The notes: generated by a model from the sequence alone, not told the origin. Shown: positions 47,284 to 58,329, counted from the stretch's first letter. The stretch: 64,000 nucleotides of DNA from Halichondria panicea (GCF_963675165.1 NC_087380.1:4710571-4774570); one strand, 5' to 3'. Numbers and translations are program-made.

Positions 47284-50200
47284 TTAAAAGCATCCACTTG
47301 TTTCAAGAATGAGAGCTGTGATGCATGAAGCCTTTTCTTGCCAGTAGCTAATGACATTCGTCATGTCGATTTTCAGGAGACACTGCTCTTTGTTGCATCG
47401 TTCTTTCAACAAGTATGCTTCGATGATATCCCGTTTTACACACTGTGGCATATGTGTAGATACAAGGGCTCCATCAAATCTTTGCTGCCACACAGTGCTG
47501 TCTGGAGAAAGAACTTGTGAGATGTTTGGCTTTGAGTATGATGGGTCCAATTGTAGAGAAATGTGGTGGTGTTCAGAGAGGATCTTATTGACCTTTTTCG
47601 TTTCTTTGGAAATTCCTTTGCAAAGTCTTTTAGCAATCTTTTGACCATCTACGTGATGTATGTCACCGCTGTTTCACAACAATGAAAATTCACCACTTAG
47701 TTTATCAGGATGTAGTACATGATTATGACAAGATAATACATTCCACCAAACCACAAACCAGTGGAAGTTGGGGGCTGTTTTAGAGCATCCCATTGTGGAG
47801 GGGGGGTTCCTAAGTATGTGAAAAATGTGACTGTGTGGAAGTATAGAGCATATGCTTTCCCTAGATACCAGTTTGATAAAAATTGATCAATCCCAGCACA
47901 AGCTGTATTGGTTTGTACAAGTACATCATTGTAGACGTCATGTGAGGTGTCTTTGGCAAAAAAGTACCACTGCCGGAGAATGTGTTTTGCAAGACTAGCA
48001 ACCGTTACTATTTGAAAAGGTAAGCTCTTAGGTACCTATTGATAGGCGACTTAAATGGGACAAAATTTTTGTAAGTGAGTTTTAACTATTTCAAAGCAAC
48101 ACTTTTTAACATGTATTTTTTCTTGTCTGTACACGTACACAATCATGTTGTAGAGGAATCAAATAAATAAAATCAGTTATCGTTCTTCTTTTGCCTCTTT
48201 ACAGGTGGAGGTCTGCATGCAATGGTGGATGGTGCTATGTAAACATAGTGCTGTTTCATCATACATCGGAGCCTCTCCACACCATTTGGAATGTTGCGAT
48301 ATGTAACTTTTAAATTGTTAAAATAGGCGTGGATCGCCTCAGCCCCTTGCTCTCCCATGAGTCCTATTCCCACCTGCCACTGGTCCAGCCAATCAACCAC
48401 ATGCTTCTCTAGCATGTGCATCTTTGGTATGACGGTTGCTTGAGGAAATTGCTCCCGATAAAATGTCATAAAGGTGGAGATGTGAGTACCTTTGGAGTAA
48501 ATTTACATGGTACGTTGTCATTTTACACAATTTAAATTTACCTAGGGAAGCAATTTCCTCCTGTGTGATCATATTTTGATTATATATATTGTGACACTTG
48601 CTGAATAGAGTTAGGGTGACACAAAACTTCCGCTGGATCTTCTCAGCACTCGTAACTATGGACGGCTCATAACTGCTTGCTCTGAGTACAACGGCATTGC
48701 AGAGTTTCTCAATGTTCCTCACCTGTAGAGTGATATTCAAAGTAAGTTTGTTTTTAGTTAATAACGTACCTGGAGGGTCCGGTTTACGTGATTTCCCACA
48801 AACGTGCCACCATAGTACGTTTGTCTCCGAACATTGAAGTCTTCTAGAGCAGCATCTAGAGCCTTAACAAAAGGTCCGTCCTCTCTCTTGTACCCTTTTG
48901 CTGTTTTCTCGTTAATCTTAGTCCACTCAGCATCCTAATCCATAATTATGTACATAACTCATCGTCTTAGTTTAATAATAATTATCACTCACAAGCTTCT
49001 TCGCGTGCGAAGCTTTCTCCTCAAATTCTGAGCGGAGTGCTGTGAGTCGAGGATCGTCTTCCTCCTCACCTTCACCAAACACACAGAGCAAGGCCACCAG
49101 GTCATTGAGTTGAGCCACTTCTTCGTTTACCCTATACATTATTTTATTGCTTTATGTGTTCCATGTAAATTTAATCACCTGTCTAGCTCATCCTTGAGGG
49201 CTCTCTCTCTCACAGAGTCACTCATGAAGTTTGAGTATGAAGGGCCACCCCTCTCGCGACTATCTTCAAACCATGAGACTGCATTGTCAAGCACATGACA
49301 TTCATCCTCCATCAATTGGAAGAGCCGGTAAAAAATCCCTAAACTGATGTGCAGTCCTGGAGGGCAAACCTGCATTTCCATTTTGGAATAAGGTGGGTGT
49401 GAATTAACAATGTAGATCTTACTTGATTCAAAGGGATGCATTTGAAAAAAGGTTCCCGAACACAATTGTTGAAGCTTTTGACGTTCTTTAGGATCCCTCC
49501 GGCTGCAATGAAGCTGTGGTGGTCTGTGACCATACTGGCAGTGCTTCTGCTTTGAACAGTAGTGGGCGGGCTCCTTAGCTGTTCTGATGTTGTCAAGCAC
49601 CACAAGCAACAGTGCCGACCTGTTCAGAATTTCACGTAAAGTAAGGTATGTGTATATAGTTATTCCTTTTACCTGAAGCACCTGACAGCCCATATATGTT
49701 ACACAGGAACTCATAATCCCCGCTAAGGAATACTCGGATTGTCTTTCCTCTGTACACGTTACAATTATAAAACATTCAGTTTTTAATATTCTGCTTAGTA
49801 CCTCCATGTCTTGCTCTGTAGGCTGTCCACCTCATCTTCGAACCTCTGTAGTGCGATCTTCAAGTTGGTAACGTTGTCGGGAGCCTCAAAAACACAAAAA
49901 GCACAGGTATTAACAGGGGAATTAGGATGCTCTACATTACATATCTGAAATACCATCTTAAAACTCCCTCCTCCCTTATCTCCACCCAACTTGACCCAGA
50001 TCTCGTCAGCAGGTATCTTCCCTTCATGCCAAGTAAGCCGGTGCACTCTAAAAAGAATAAAATGTTTGCACAGTCTCTTAATTGGTTAATTAAATTGTAC
50101 CTTCTCTCATCGTCATCATTGGAATTAAGAATGTGTTGGATCTTCTCCCAGAGATGTGGTGTATAACACATGGGAACATTCTTAATTTCCACAGTGTGCC

Positions 50201-53200
50201 GGCCATCCTTGACTGGAAATGTGAAGGGAACAAGCTGACACTTAAGATTATCTATTCCTATGAGAGAGTTAGCTTCAGCCCGCATCTTCTTCTCAGACGC
50301 TATTTTTACACTGGACCCTAACATTCTAGAAGGAAAAATTAAAAGAGGTAAGTCATATATACATACATAACATATTCACCTTTTCATGATCCGCAGCTTG
50401 TTCCTGGGAATCATGAGAACAGACTGGATACCTAAACTTTGGCTGACTGAAAACGTAACCTGGAAGCACCCTGCCGTCTTTTTCAGCTCTTCTATCAACT
50501 TATCCCGATCTTCCTTCCCTGCAGTCTTGACCTCGTTGCTCATCTGCTGTACCTCCGCACCACCGCTCACTCTCTTCCTGATGTCCTGCAGCTCACTACT
50601 GCGCCGTCTCAGGGTGGTTTGGCTTGCAGTGCCGCTGGACACGCTAGGTGAGCTGACTTGCATCAGCTTGAGAGGCTGTAAAAAATATATAATTATAATT
50701 ATGTCATTATTGTTTTTATTCTCACCCGTCCCCCTGTCTTCACCTCCAGAATGCTGGAGTTGCGCATACTGCGCTTGATGAGGACAGTTTTCAGTTTCTC
50801 TTCAAATGGGGACAAGGACAGTTCTTCAGGTCTGCTTAACAAGTCTGAAGGGCTGAGGGCTGCTGGTTTGAAGTGTGTGCATGCACACTTGCTGTCATGG
50901 TGGGCCTTGTGGTGTTTTAAGCACCCGTGTTTCCTGCACACACTGCACGTGACCTCAAGGCTTCCCAAGGCTCTCAAAGTGATCTCGGAAGGAGGTTGTA
51001 TTGCTTCAAGATCATCAAGATGTCCTGATTGGCAACAAGGGCATGATGTCGTCTGAGACTCTTGTAGACACTGGCACAGACAATCTGCACAGACAAGACT
51101 ACCGCACGTCTTGAGTTCTATAGGTTTGTCTACTATCTTTTTACAGATAGGACAGTCAAAACAACCTTGCGACGGTAGTACTGTGTCTTGTTCGCAGAAG
51201 GTGGAGGGAGCTATCAGCTTGATGTGCTGGATGGCTGACTGAAATGAGCCTTTTGCCGGTCTGCCAGGTTTGTATTGCTTCTTCGGCCTCCCACCAACAC
51301 TGTGAGTCTTAATGCTCGTACACACGGGGCAATCATCTTCTGTGTGATCAGTCCACGTAGCAATCACCTTTTTGGGGTTGTACAGTTTACCATCACTGGC
51401 CTTCTTGTGTGTGTGATATATTATGTTGTTGCATGGGTGGCAGTATGTTTTAGGGTGCATTAAATCCGAGTCATCTGTTACATCTATTCCAAACACCTCC
51501 AGGAGGTCGTCGTGCCTGTCAGAGCAGACATATCTCCGACCTGAGGGACCTTTCTTGTTCTTAAAGAGAGATCCACAAACCCTGCAGTGCCTGCAAAGTG
51601 CCTCAAGATGTTCTTGACTCATTCCTGAAGGTTGATGCAAATGAATTGTCTGTTTTTGTTCATTATATATCAATGTGCATGTGTAAATATCGTAAATTTG
51701 TGTCATGTTTCAGACCTATATTGTTGCTGCCAAAAAATTTTGTCCAATACCTGTTGTTGTTGAAACTGTCCACTTCAAAGAAACACTCTGGTAGTCAGTG
51801 AGTAGCTATCAAAACATCCACTTACAACTTGTAGTTGATACCTTTAACAGGTGCAGTGTAGTTTCTAGCTGCGCACGCGCAGCTAAATGCCTGTTGTTAT
51901 GCGCATTTAGTGTCATTCAGTAGATGACAGGGTGCACATGACACTCATATAACTTTCATGTGACTTCAATGAATAACAAACAAGTTGCTATGGGTATAAG
52001 TTTGCACAAAACAGGAAATAAAATTGTTCAAAAACCACACCCACTTTTCAATATTTCGTTGAATTGCAGTCCGTTCTAATTACAAACTAAGTGGAGGTCT
52101 TGAAACAGCGGTGATGTATAAGGGAAATCACATTGTATATATGTACATGCAGGTCATGGGGGTCATTATAATTATACCTGCATACTTTGCTTTTGTTTTC
52201 ACAAGAAACTGTCTTCGACAAACAGTAGACCAAAGTGAGAGCTGCAATTGGTGCTGCTTCTCTTTCAAGTCGATTGATCTTGCTGCAATGTACTGGGGGT
52301 CACTGGTATCCCAGCGAGCAGCTATCCCGTGCTTTTTTTCAAATTCCTCTAGTTGTTTCTTGAGTCTATAGTTTTGTAAAGGTACATAAAATAGACATGC
52401 TTGCAAGCCACCTTATATATTGCAGTGTTGACAGATCTTCTGTACACAAAGTGTGCAGCAGCTGAACATAGGTGATCTTCCAGTCAGCTTGTCCGGAATT
52501 CGCCACAACACAGGAAGAGATAAGAACTCTATCCTCTTCAACCCACTGTTTCACATTGTCCTCAGTGACAGTTTCTATATACATAAGAATAATTAATACA
52601 CCTGACATTAATAGTTTTATGGGTCCCAGGCCGAGTTTTCGTATAATTTGTTTGCCGTTCCAATAATTATAACTCGGCAGGAAGACCGAGGCTATATACG
52701 CGTAAGTACCTGGTAAAGAGGATGTGAGTTGCTCATAAGAACTTTGCGCAGCAAGTTTAAGCCCTTCTGCCTTTTTCCAGCGGTTAGCCAGCAAAGTCCC
52801 TGCATAAACGTACATCAATTATTATGATTTATATAATACTTTCTAACCTAATTTTTGCTTCGTTCTATTGCTTCGTTCTAGATCCATAAAACAACAATGC
52901 GTGAGTGAGTACATCAATCCGGTGAGATGGTCGCATTTCCTTCGTCATTCGAGAAAATCATTCGAGAAAACCATCGCAGGTATGACCACAAACGTTCCAT
53001 TACCTCACCATCTGAGAGCCCTAACTCTATTCGTCGAGTAGGTCCATAAGCCGCCTAGTAAGTAATGAATACACACACCATAACACAAGGGTTGAAATGT
53101 TCACGTTACCTGGTACTGTGCATTGTGACCAAATGCATGAAACGATGGAATTGACAGGTAAATTTTCTCTAAGACTTCAGAACACTCTGATTTCTAAATA

Positions 53201-55129
53201 CCGTAATAAATGGATATATGTACCTCCATAATTGATCCTGTACAACTCACCAATAAGTTTTTATGGAGCTTGCAAGCAATATCATACATGATATTAAGTT
53301 TCTGAGTGGGATAATTCTGAACCATTTCTAGCAGCAACCACTTTGCATATGACAACCTGAAAATTTACTTTAAATAGAGTTCAGGTACATTCACCTTTCA
53401 CCATGCTTCAAATTGATAAACATGAGGGGAAATTCATGTCTACAGGCAGATCCAAACACAGCTGTCTCATCGAGGGCACAGTATCTATTTGCAGATCTCA
53501 ATGCACTTCCAGCAAGGAAATCATTACAAGTCTGTGTGTGATACAGTAACTGGCATTTATTAATGATAAACATACTCCCCTAATCTCGGAAGAATTTGAC
53601 ACATACTCATCAACACTGCTTTGATCTTTAAAAAATAGAGAGTCATGAAGTGGAGGCCTGTGGCTCTTCCCAGCAGACTTTTTTCGGGGTAGACCAAACA
53701 AAGCATCCATTGAAATGAAAAGGCTTCCGTCATTCTAAGGAAAGGTGATCAGAAATACAAGTACTTTCAACTTACCTTTGGACAAGCTGGACAGATGTTG
53801 CCACTGTCAAGCTTTGGGCTCACAAAACTCATATGCCGGAGTTCCATTTTCAAATACCTATATACTGACATACAGTCAGTATGTCATAGAAAGGCAATGT
53901 GACCATGTATCATAATGTAACATAATTATAGCAATGTTTCGTATGAACTCTACCTAATTCATATTCTACAGCTTAGAATAATTATACTAACATACATTCT
54001 ATTGCGCATACGATTAATGCTCTAAATACGAAAAATATGAGAATTTTCCGAAAATAACCCGCTATCTATACGGCATATATACACTGTAAAATGAAAAAGT
54101 GCAGTCACCGCACTTCATTTTTTACAGTGTAGCTGTTAATAAAAAGCACCTGTATTCTTCAAAAGCGTCGATCATTGAAGCATAAATGTCTCTTCTCTAA
54201 CAGAAACAAAAACAGTGTAATGAAAGTATCACATCAAATCATACCACACACCTTGTTCACTAAATGTGGGCAATTAAAGTATAATGACCTGCAAAAGTCA
54301 CCAAGTGCTACTTGACATTCCAGAAGAAGCGACTCGGCCCAGTCTAGTAGCTCAAAAGTGAATGCTGTTTCTGGGAATCTTGGGCTTGCTGGCCATAGAC
54401 GAGCTCGTATCATTGTTTCACATACAGTCTCACATTCACAACACCAAAACTGGATTCTGTGCTCAATCCCTGCATTGTAATTACTAGTAACTGGATGAAT
54501 GGCACTGGTATAATTAACCTTTTGTGTCAATACAGCAAAGAGGTACTGCCTTCTTTGTGGAACATTGGTGATTAGGAGAGACATCAATACACCGGCCCTC
54601 GATAGTTATTGGCTTGTACATTTCATCCTGTAAAAGTAACCAGGCTCAACATAACAATTAAATCAATCCTTACCTCCCAGATTTCAGCACAGTGAAAAAT
54701 GTTGCGCATCAAATGAGAATCTCCGAGACAAGCCTCACAATAGTATATTGTAGGCCCACAATCAACACATCTGTACTGTGCACAGTTAGCGCACACACTG
54801 CAAGACTGGCCAGGTGGAAGAATAGAACTTTCAACAGCAGCCTTTAAGAGATGCTCTCTAATTTTCCCCCACGATTCAGCATTAGCAATTTGTTTTATCT
54901 CATGCAAACGTCGTGCACCCTGGTTCTCCACGTCTTCATTCTGATCAAGAGTGCTGGTGTCAATCCGGATGGAATTGGCTTCATGATCAGTGCTTGTTTT
55001 CACTGTTGTTTCAGTCTCATGATTGGCCTTCGGCAGACCCCTGGGAGTAACAGACCTTCTCACAGCTGAACCTGTTTGCCTTTGAGTTATTTGCAGCTTT
55101 GGAAGTTTTATCTTCATTCTCCAAGCCAT
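47284..55129 (-). CDS. KDZ-superfamily transposase, 14 exons, interrupted
   Basis: Exons on the minus strand run 54,674-55,129, 54,520-54,627, 54,252-54,469, 54,150-54,196, 53,776-53,857, 53,576-53,734, 53,395-53,531, 53,251-53,356, 53,110-53,193, about 52,860-53,054, 52,710-52,799, 52,412-52,574, 52,178-52,365 and 47,284-47,648, with matching phases. KDZ hallmarks in order are the CxC cluster (CSVCANCAQYRCVDCG...C..C), IRARLWPASPRFP, MDALFGLPRKKSAGK, the RYCALDETAVFGSACRHE block (first Asp), NIMYDIAC (second Asp) and SDGEVMERLWSYLR (Glu). A coiled-coil tail follows. Exon 10 carries two 13-bp tandem duplications (about 52,948-52,973 and 52,854-52,880) that break the frame. The last intron holds the RAG1-like element. 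The protein should mobilise the 13.9-kb element. Confidence 0.85.
47664..47703 (+). repeat. RAG1-like element, long-spacer terminus
   Basis: Terminal block CACCGCTGTTTCA, 16-bp spacer, then CCACTTAGTTT. This end lies downstream of the gene. Confidence 0.75.
48173..51622 (-). CDS. RAG1-like transposase/recombinase, 11 exons, apparently intact
   Basis: Exons: 50,726-51,622, 50,380-50,675, 50,101-50,325, 49,802-50,047, 49,673-49,749, 49,423-49,619, 49,179-49,369, 48,993-49,131, 48,770-48,934, 48,542-48,722 and 48,173-48,489. All introns are GT-AG and the 2,931-nt sum gives 976 residues without a stop (vertebrate RAG1 is about 1,040). The N-terminus has RAG1-type zinc motifs (CRHCRVCG, FGIDVTDDSDLMHPKTYCHPC, WTDHTEDDCPVC), a RING at 157-197 with Ser in place of the usual His, and a CSVC...HH finger. 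The catalytic core shows D496 (LGGDKGGGSF), D566 (FLSGDYEFL), C585/C588 (CLWC), H896/H901 (HMLEKH), E918 and E922 (GEQGAEAIH). D566 to CxxC and H to H spacings equal those of RAG1. I chose MSQEHLEALC as start because the upstream Met lacks conserved context. Confidence 0.88.
52084..52113 (-). repeat. RAG1-like element, short-spacer terminus
   Basis: Read inward on the minus strand: CACCGCTGTTTCA, 6-bp spacer AGACCT, CCACTTAGTTT. This end lies about 460 bp upstream of the chosen start codon. Confidence 0.75.
54081..54130. repeat. 50-bp palindrome in a KDZ intron
   Basis: ACACTGTAAAATGAAAAAGT pairs with the complementary ...ACTTCATTTTTTACAGTGT with a small central loop. It is probably a very short foldback insertion. 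The host intron is unusually long (about 290 bp) for this gene. Confidence 0.7.
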
Positions 55130-55237
55130 GATGACCAACTCAGCCTAGATCAGATATCTGGATCCTGTCACCTGTCACCTGTAGGGTGGTGGTAGGGCTA
55201 GCTCAGCCGATTTTTCTCTAATGAAACGCTATGTAGA

Positions 55238-55317
55238 AACCTAAACCCAGTACCGCAGTGCTTAGGTTCTTCCGGTATTCCAGTAAGCCACTGGGAAAAG
55301 GTTTCCGAACTGGGTGG
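55238..55317 (-). repeat. Right terminal inverted repeat, 80 bp
   Basis: Exact reverse complement of 41,428-41,507. It is followed by GTG and then the target duplication AAGTGAC. Confidence 0.95.
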
Positions 55318-55320
55318 GTG

Positions 55321-55620
55321 AAGTGACTGTCCGGCGACGATGAAAGTTTGTTGATGTCTGATGTCTGACAGTGAAGGTACCATACTGCTCTTTGCAGTTC
55401 TAAAGAGATACCTGGTATCACACTCACACTAGCTGTGCAGTTCTAAAGAGATACCTGGTGACAATAGGGCATACCAGAGGCCCCTTATCAAAACAACCAA
55501 ATGATACCCTACCTCTTGGGTGGTAATGTAGTAGGTGGTAATGGAAAGCATCGTTATAATATAGTAATACAATGTGTGTGTGTCTATAGTGTGTGTGTAC
55601 GTGGACATCTCAGGTAGGTT
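55321..55620 (+). repeat. piggyBac-like family C copy, right half
   Basis: It resumes the family-C sequence interrupted at 41,428 (ACTGTCCGGCGACGATGAAAG...). It contains a 7-bp tandem duplication (GATGTCT) absent from the copy at 15.7 kb. Confidence 0.65.
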
Positions 55621-55634
55621 AAGGGACAAGCATT

Positions 55635-56044
55635 TATTGCTGAATCAGCTAAAACGCAGCCACGCCCACGATTTTTAATATGTTTTGTGTGTAAAAAATT
55701 TGTTTAGCTATCTTTTTTAGTTCTAATTCCGGAAGTCTAAACCTTCCTTTCAGCTCTAAATTTTTAGTGTAGTAGTAGGTAGTTCAAAGGTTTGTGCAGA
55801 CTATTCAATCGGGAGGGAGCTGTTCATTCAGCTAGCTGATGTAAAAGCTAATGTAAAAGCTAATAACTTACTTTTTTCCTCCCGATTGAATAGTCTGCAC
55901 AAACCTTTGAGCTACCTACTACACTAAAAATTTAGAGCTGAAAGGACCTCCGGAATTAGAACTAAAAAAGGTAAGTAGCTGAACTAATTTTTTACACATA
56001 CATAAAAATCGTGGCGTGGCTGCGTTTTAGCTGATTCAGCAATA
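55635..56044. repeat. 410-bp foldback element
   Basis: Arms of about 190 bp starting TATTGCTGAATCAGC form a long inverted repeat around a centre near 55,840. ATT flanks both ends, a possible 3-bp target duplication. No coding potential. Confidence 0.8.
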
Positions 56045-58300
56045 ATTGCTGGTTAACCTACCGGAGATGGTTCAACTGGTGCTGCAGGTAGTCTATATAC
56101 ATTGTATAGTACTATAGAGGACTAGTTGAAAACTATTAGGAAACTAACTGCACTGTGAAATCCTAGGTGTAGAGAGCTCAAATTTGGAAACATTTGCAAA
56201 CTCTGGCTGTGCTCGAACCTGTAACGCAACGTAGTTAACTCTGGGTGTATATCGATCATGTCTCTGTAACGCAATATGGTCATGTATGAGATTATTAATG
56301 TTATTCATTGCAAGTGACGTCATAAGGTCAATGCTAGAACTATTAAGGTAAGAGTAGCATAGCCTTGATGGTGTTATGCCTTGATGGCAGTTTGAACGTG
56401 GAGCTGGCTATAGCATTGGTCATCATCAGTAGGAAACTAATATTATTATTGTATAGACCATGCTTGTATAGACCATGCTTTTCCATGCACCCATTCAGTT
56501 CGTCAGTTTTTTACAACGGAATAACTGTTTTTGTAAAGTAGCTGGCTTGTAAAAATCAAATAATTACTACATGATTTTTACAGCACAGCATACGGTTCGT
56601 TTAGTCAAAGATGACTACGCTATTTAACTGTGCGCAAAAATGAAGTGTTTTTGATGAATGAAATGCATAGTCTAGCAGGTGGAACATGGGCAAGAGGTGA
56701 TATAGTATCCCAAAGCTTTAGCCCGAGGGATGAGGGACGAATGCATATGTTCTAACTGATTTAGAATCAGCTACTAGACCAACTGCTTCATTAAACTAAT
56801 AATTATTTGAAGTTGGCATCTCTGTGTCTCTACTAAATCTGTAGTACCTCCACCTCAGTTTGATAGACAAAATTATAGTCCTAGCTCCACCCACAAAACG
56901 GAAACATCCAGCTCCTCTCCCGCCCAGCACACTTTCCAGAAACGAGCGGCTCGTACTACTCCTCACAAAGCGAAAGGAAAGCGAAAGGAAGATATAATAG
57001 GAAGATATAATTTGCAGGCCCAGAGCTCCTATACTAAGCGAAAGGAAAATACAACCTCCCCCATGCAGCCTTGCAGCAAAAAAGCACAGCACACTACACT
57101 GCCTGAGCATCTTTCGAACAAAGGAAACTCTCTTTCATTCTAGTTCTGTTATTATAATTACAAAGCATCTAGCTACAATAATGTTTATGTTATTACATGT
57201 GTAAATAACATGTGTATCTTCTTGTAAACACAATACAATGTACACACAATACAATGTACAATGTACAATAATGTAGTTTGTAGCCCAGAGCCATACACTC
57301 AAATGGGATCTAAGATCATATAGTATACGGTGCAGCAAAAACATACGACGTGGGTGAACTTAGTTAGCTTATAGTGATACTATAGACTATACCATCATCG
57401 TCCCCTTCCTCTGAGTCTATCTGAGAGTTGTGCCGGTGGCATTATGTATGACATCATCATGTGGTTTGTAGGTTTATAATGTCTGACATGCGTGGGTTCC
57501 TCCCCTTCGCTTAGTTTGTGGCTGGCTACTGAAAGATTTTCTCCAGCAAATCATCTACATACTAAAGTCACTGGAGGATTTGTCTGCTTGGTCCATTATT
57601 TCATGCATTCTACCACAAAGAAACAATACTGTGCGCGTAAGAATGTCACATGACATTGTCATTACCAGATTTAGGTAACGGCACAACTCTCAGGTAGGCC
57701 AGTCCGAGGAAGGACTGGCTGGCGAGTCTACATCGTTACATCGTTCACCTCCACCGAAGTGAGGAATTGGTTCCTTGATCTATGTTTGTGACGTTGCCAT
57801 GAACTTGATGTGCTTGGCGGCTTGGCGCCGAGATAGAGAAGCTGGATGCATTAGGGGAGTGTTTGAAGAGATACAATATCATGAGTAGACAGAATGAGCT
57901 TAACGCTTCTTGTGTGGGAAGATACACCCTCGTCACAGTTGTCTTCATTATCATCCCATAATTCTGCAGGGTTGAGAACACATTTTGATCAGCCAAGTAC
58001 GTATGCCGCAGTATGGAATCTTGTTACATCTTACCAATTTCATCGAGATCCTGACCCTTCGAATGTATCTCATCCGTACTGACTCTGCACTGCCTGTGGA
58101 ACATTAATCAATAGAGTATATACATCTAGGCAAAACACATGTCCCACAACATATGAAAGCACGTGTCCTACAATTATTTACCTTCAGCTTCTGCTGGTAT
58201 TAATAATCCAGTGTCTGGTTCAAAATAGCCATCACTATCTTGGCTAAAGTTTGGGTCATCTCCAAAATCTACTAATGGCGGAGGACTATCAGCTTGAGCT
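56045..58300. other. No supported gene
   Basis: Holds a fragment of the 35-kb tandem unit (about 56,285-56,350) and a 16-bp tandem duplication near 56,452-56,482. Short frames at 56,796-57,110 and 57,745-58,082 show no recognisable motif. Confidence 0.35.
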
Positions 58301-58329
58301 GCACCTCCAGCTGCTACCTCATGTTCGTC

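Larger units (their letters stand above)
47664..52113 (-). mobile_element. RAG1-like transposon nested in the last KDZ intron
   Basis: Both ends start CACCGCTGTTTCA (47,664-47,676 and complement 52,101-52,113) and share an inner CCACTTAGTTT. ATGT abuts both ends (47,660-47,663 and 52,114-52,117), a candidate 4-bp target duplication. Removing 4.45 kb leaves a KDZ intron of about 75 bp, like its neighbours, and exon phases match (KAKYA then split GAT, then GQKIAKRL). The only gene inside is the RAG1-like one, in the same orientation as the KDZ gene. RAG and Transib elements usually make 5-bp duplications, so the 4-bp call needs checking. Confidence 0.82.
41429..55320. mobile_element. 13.9-kb composite KDZ-type DNA transposon
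   Basis: Perfect 80-bp inverted repeats lie at 41,428-41,507 and 55,238-55,317 (outer end CACCCAGTTCGGAAACC). AAGTGAC immediately precedes the left end and follows the right end at 55,321-55,327. The right end has one extra GGTG, which looks like a 4-bp slip. The outside sequence is one interrupted family-C repeat, which confirms insertion. Inside are a Ulp1/PHD gene (+), a Crypton-type tyrosine recombinase (-), a KDZ transposase (-) and a nested RAG1-like element. Ulp1-type proteases are known companions of Zisupton/KDZ transposons. Perfect termini imply recent movement or gene conversion. Confidence 0.9.

Noticed and set aside
49179-49369. Loss of the second catalytic Asp in the RAG1-like protein (LHISLGIF where RAG1 has LHCDIGN)
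   Set aside because: Counting from the CxxC zinc pair shows that the RAG1 D708 equivalent is D566 in SGDYEFL, which is present. The LHIS segment is a later, non-catalytic position.
49175-49807. 210-residue minus-strand open frame as a separate gene
   Set aside because: It reads through three introns of the RAG1-like gene in the wrong frame. The spliced frame is the conserved one.
41429-55320. A RAG2-like partner gene
   Set aside because: No kelch repeats are seen. The PHD finger at 44.3-44.5 kb is part of the Ulp1 protease gene.
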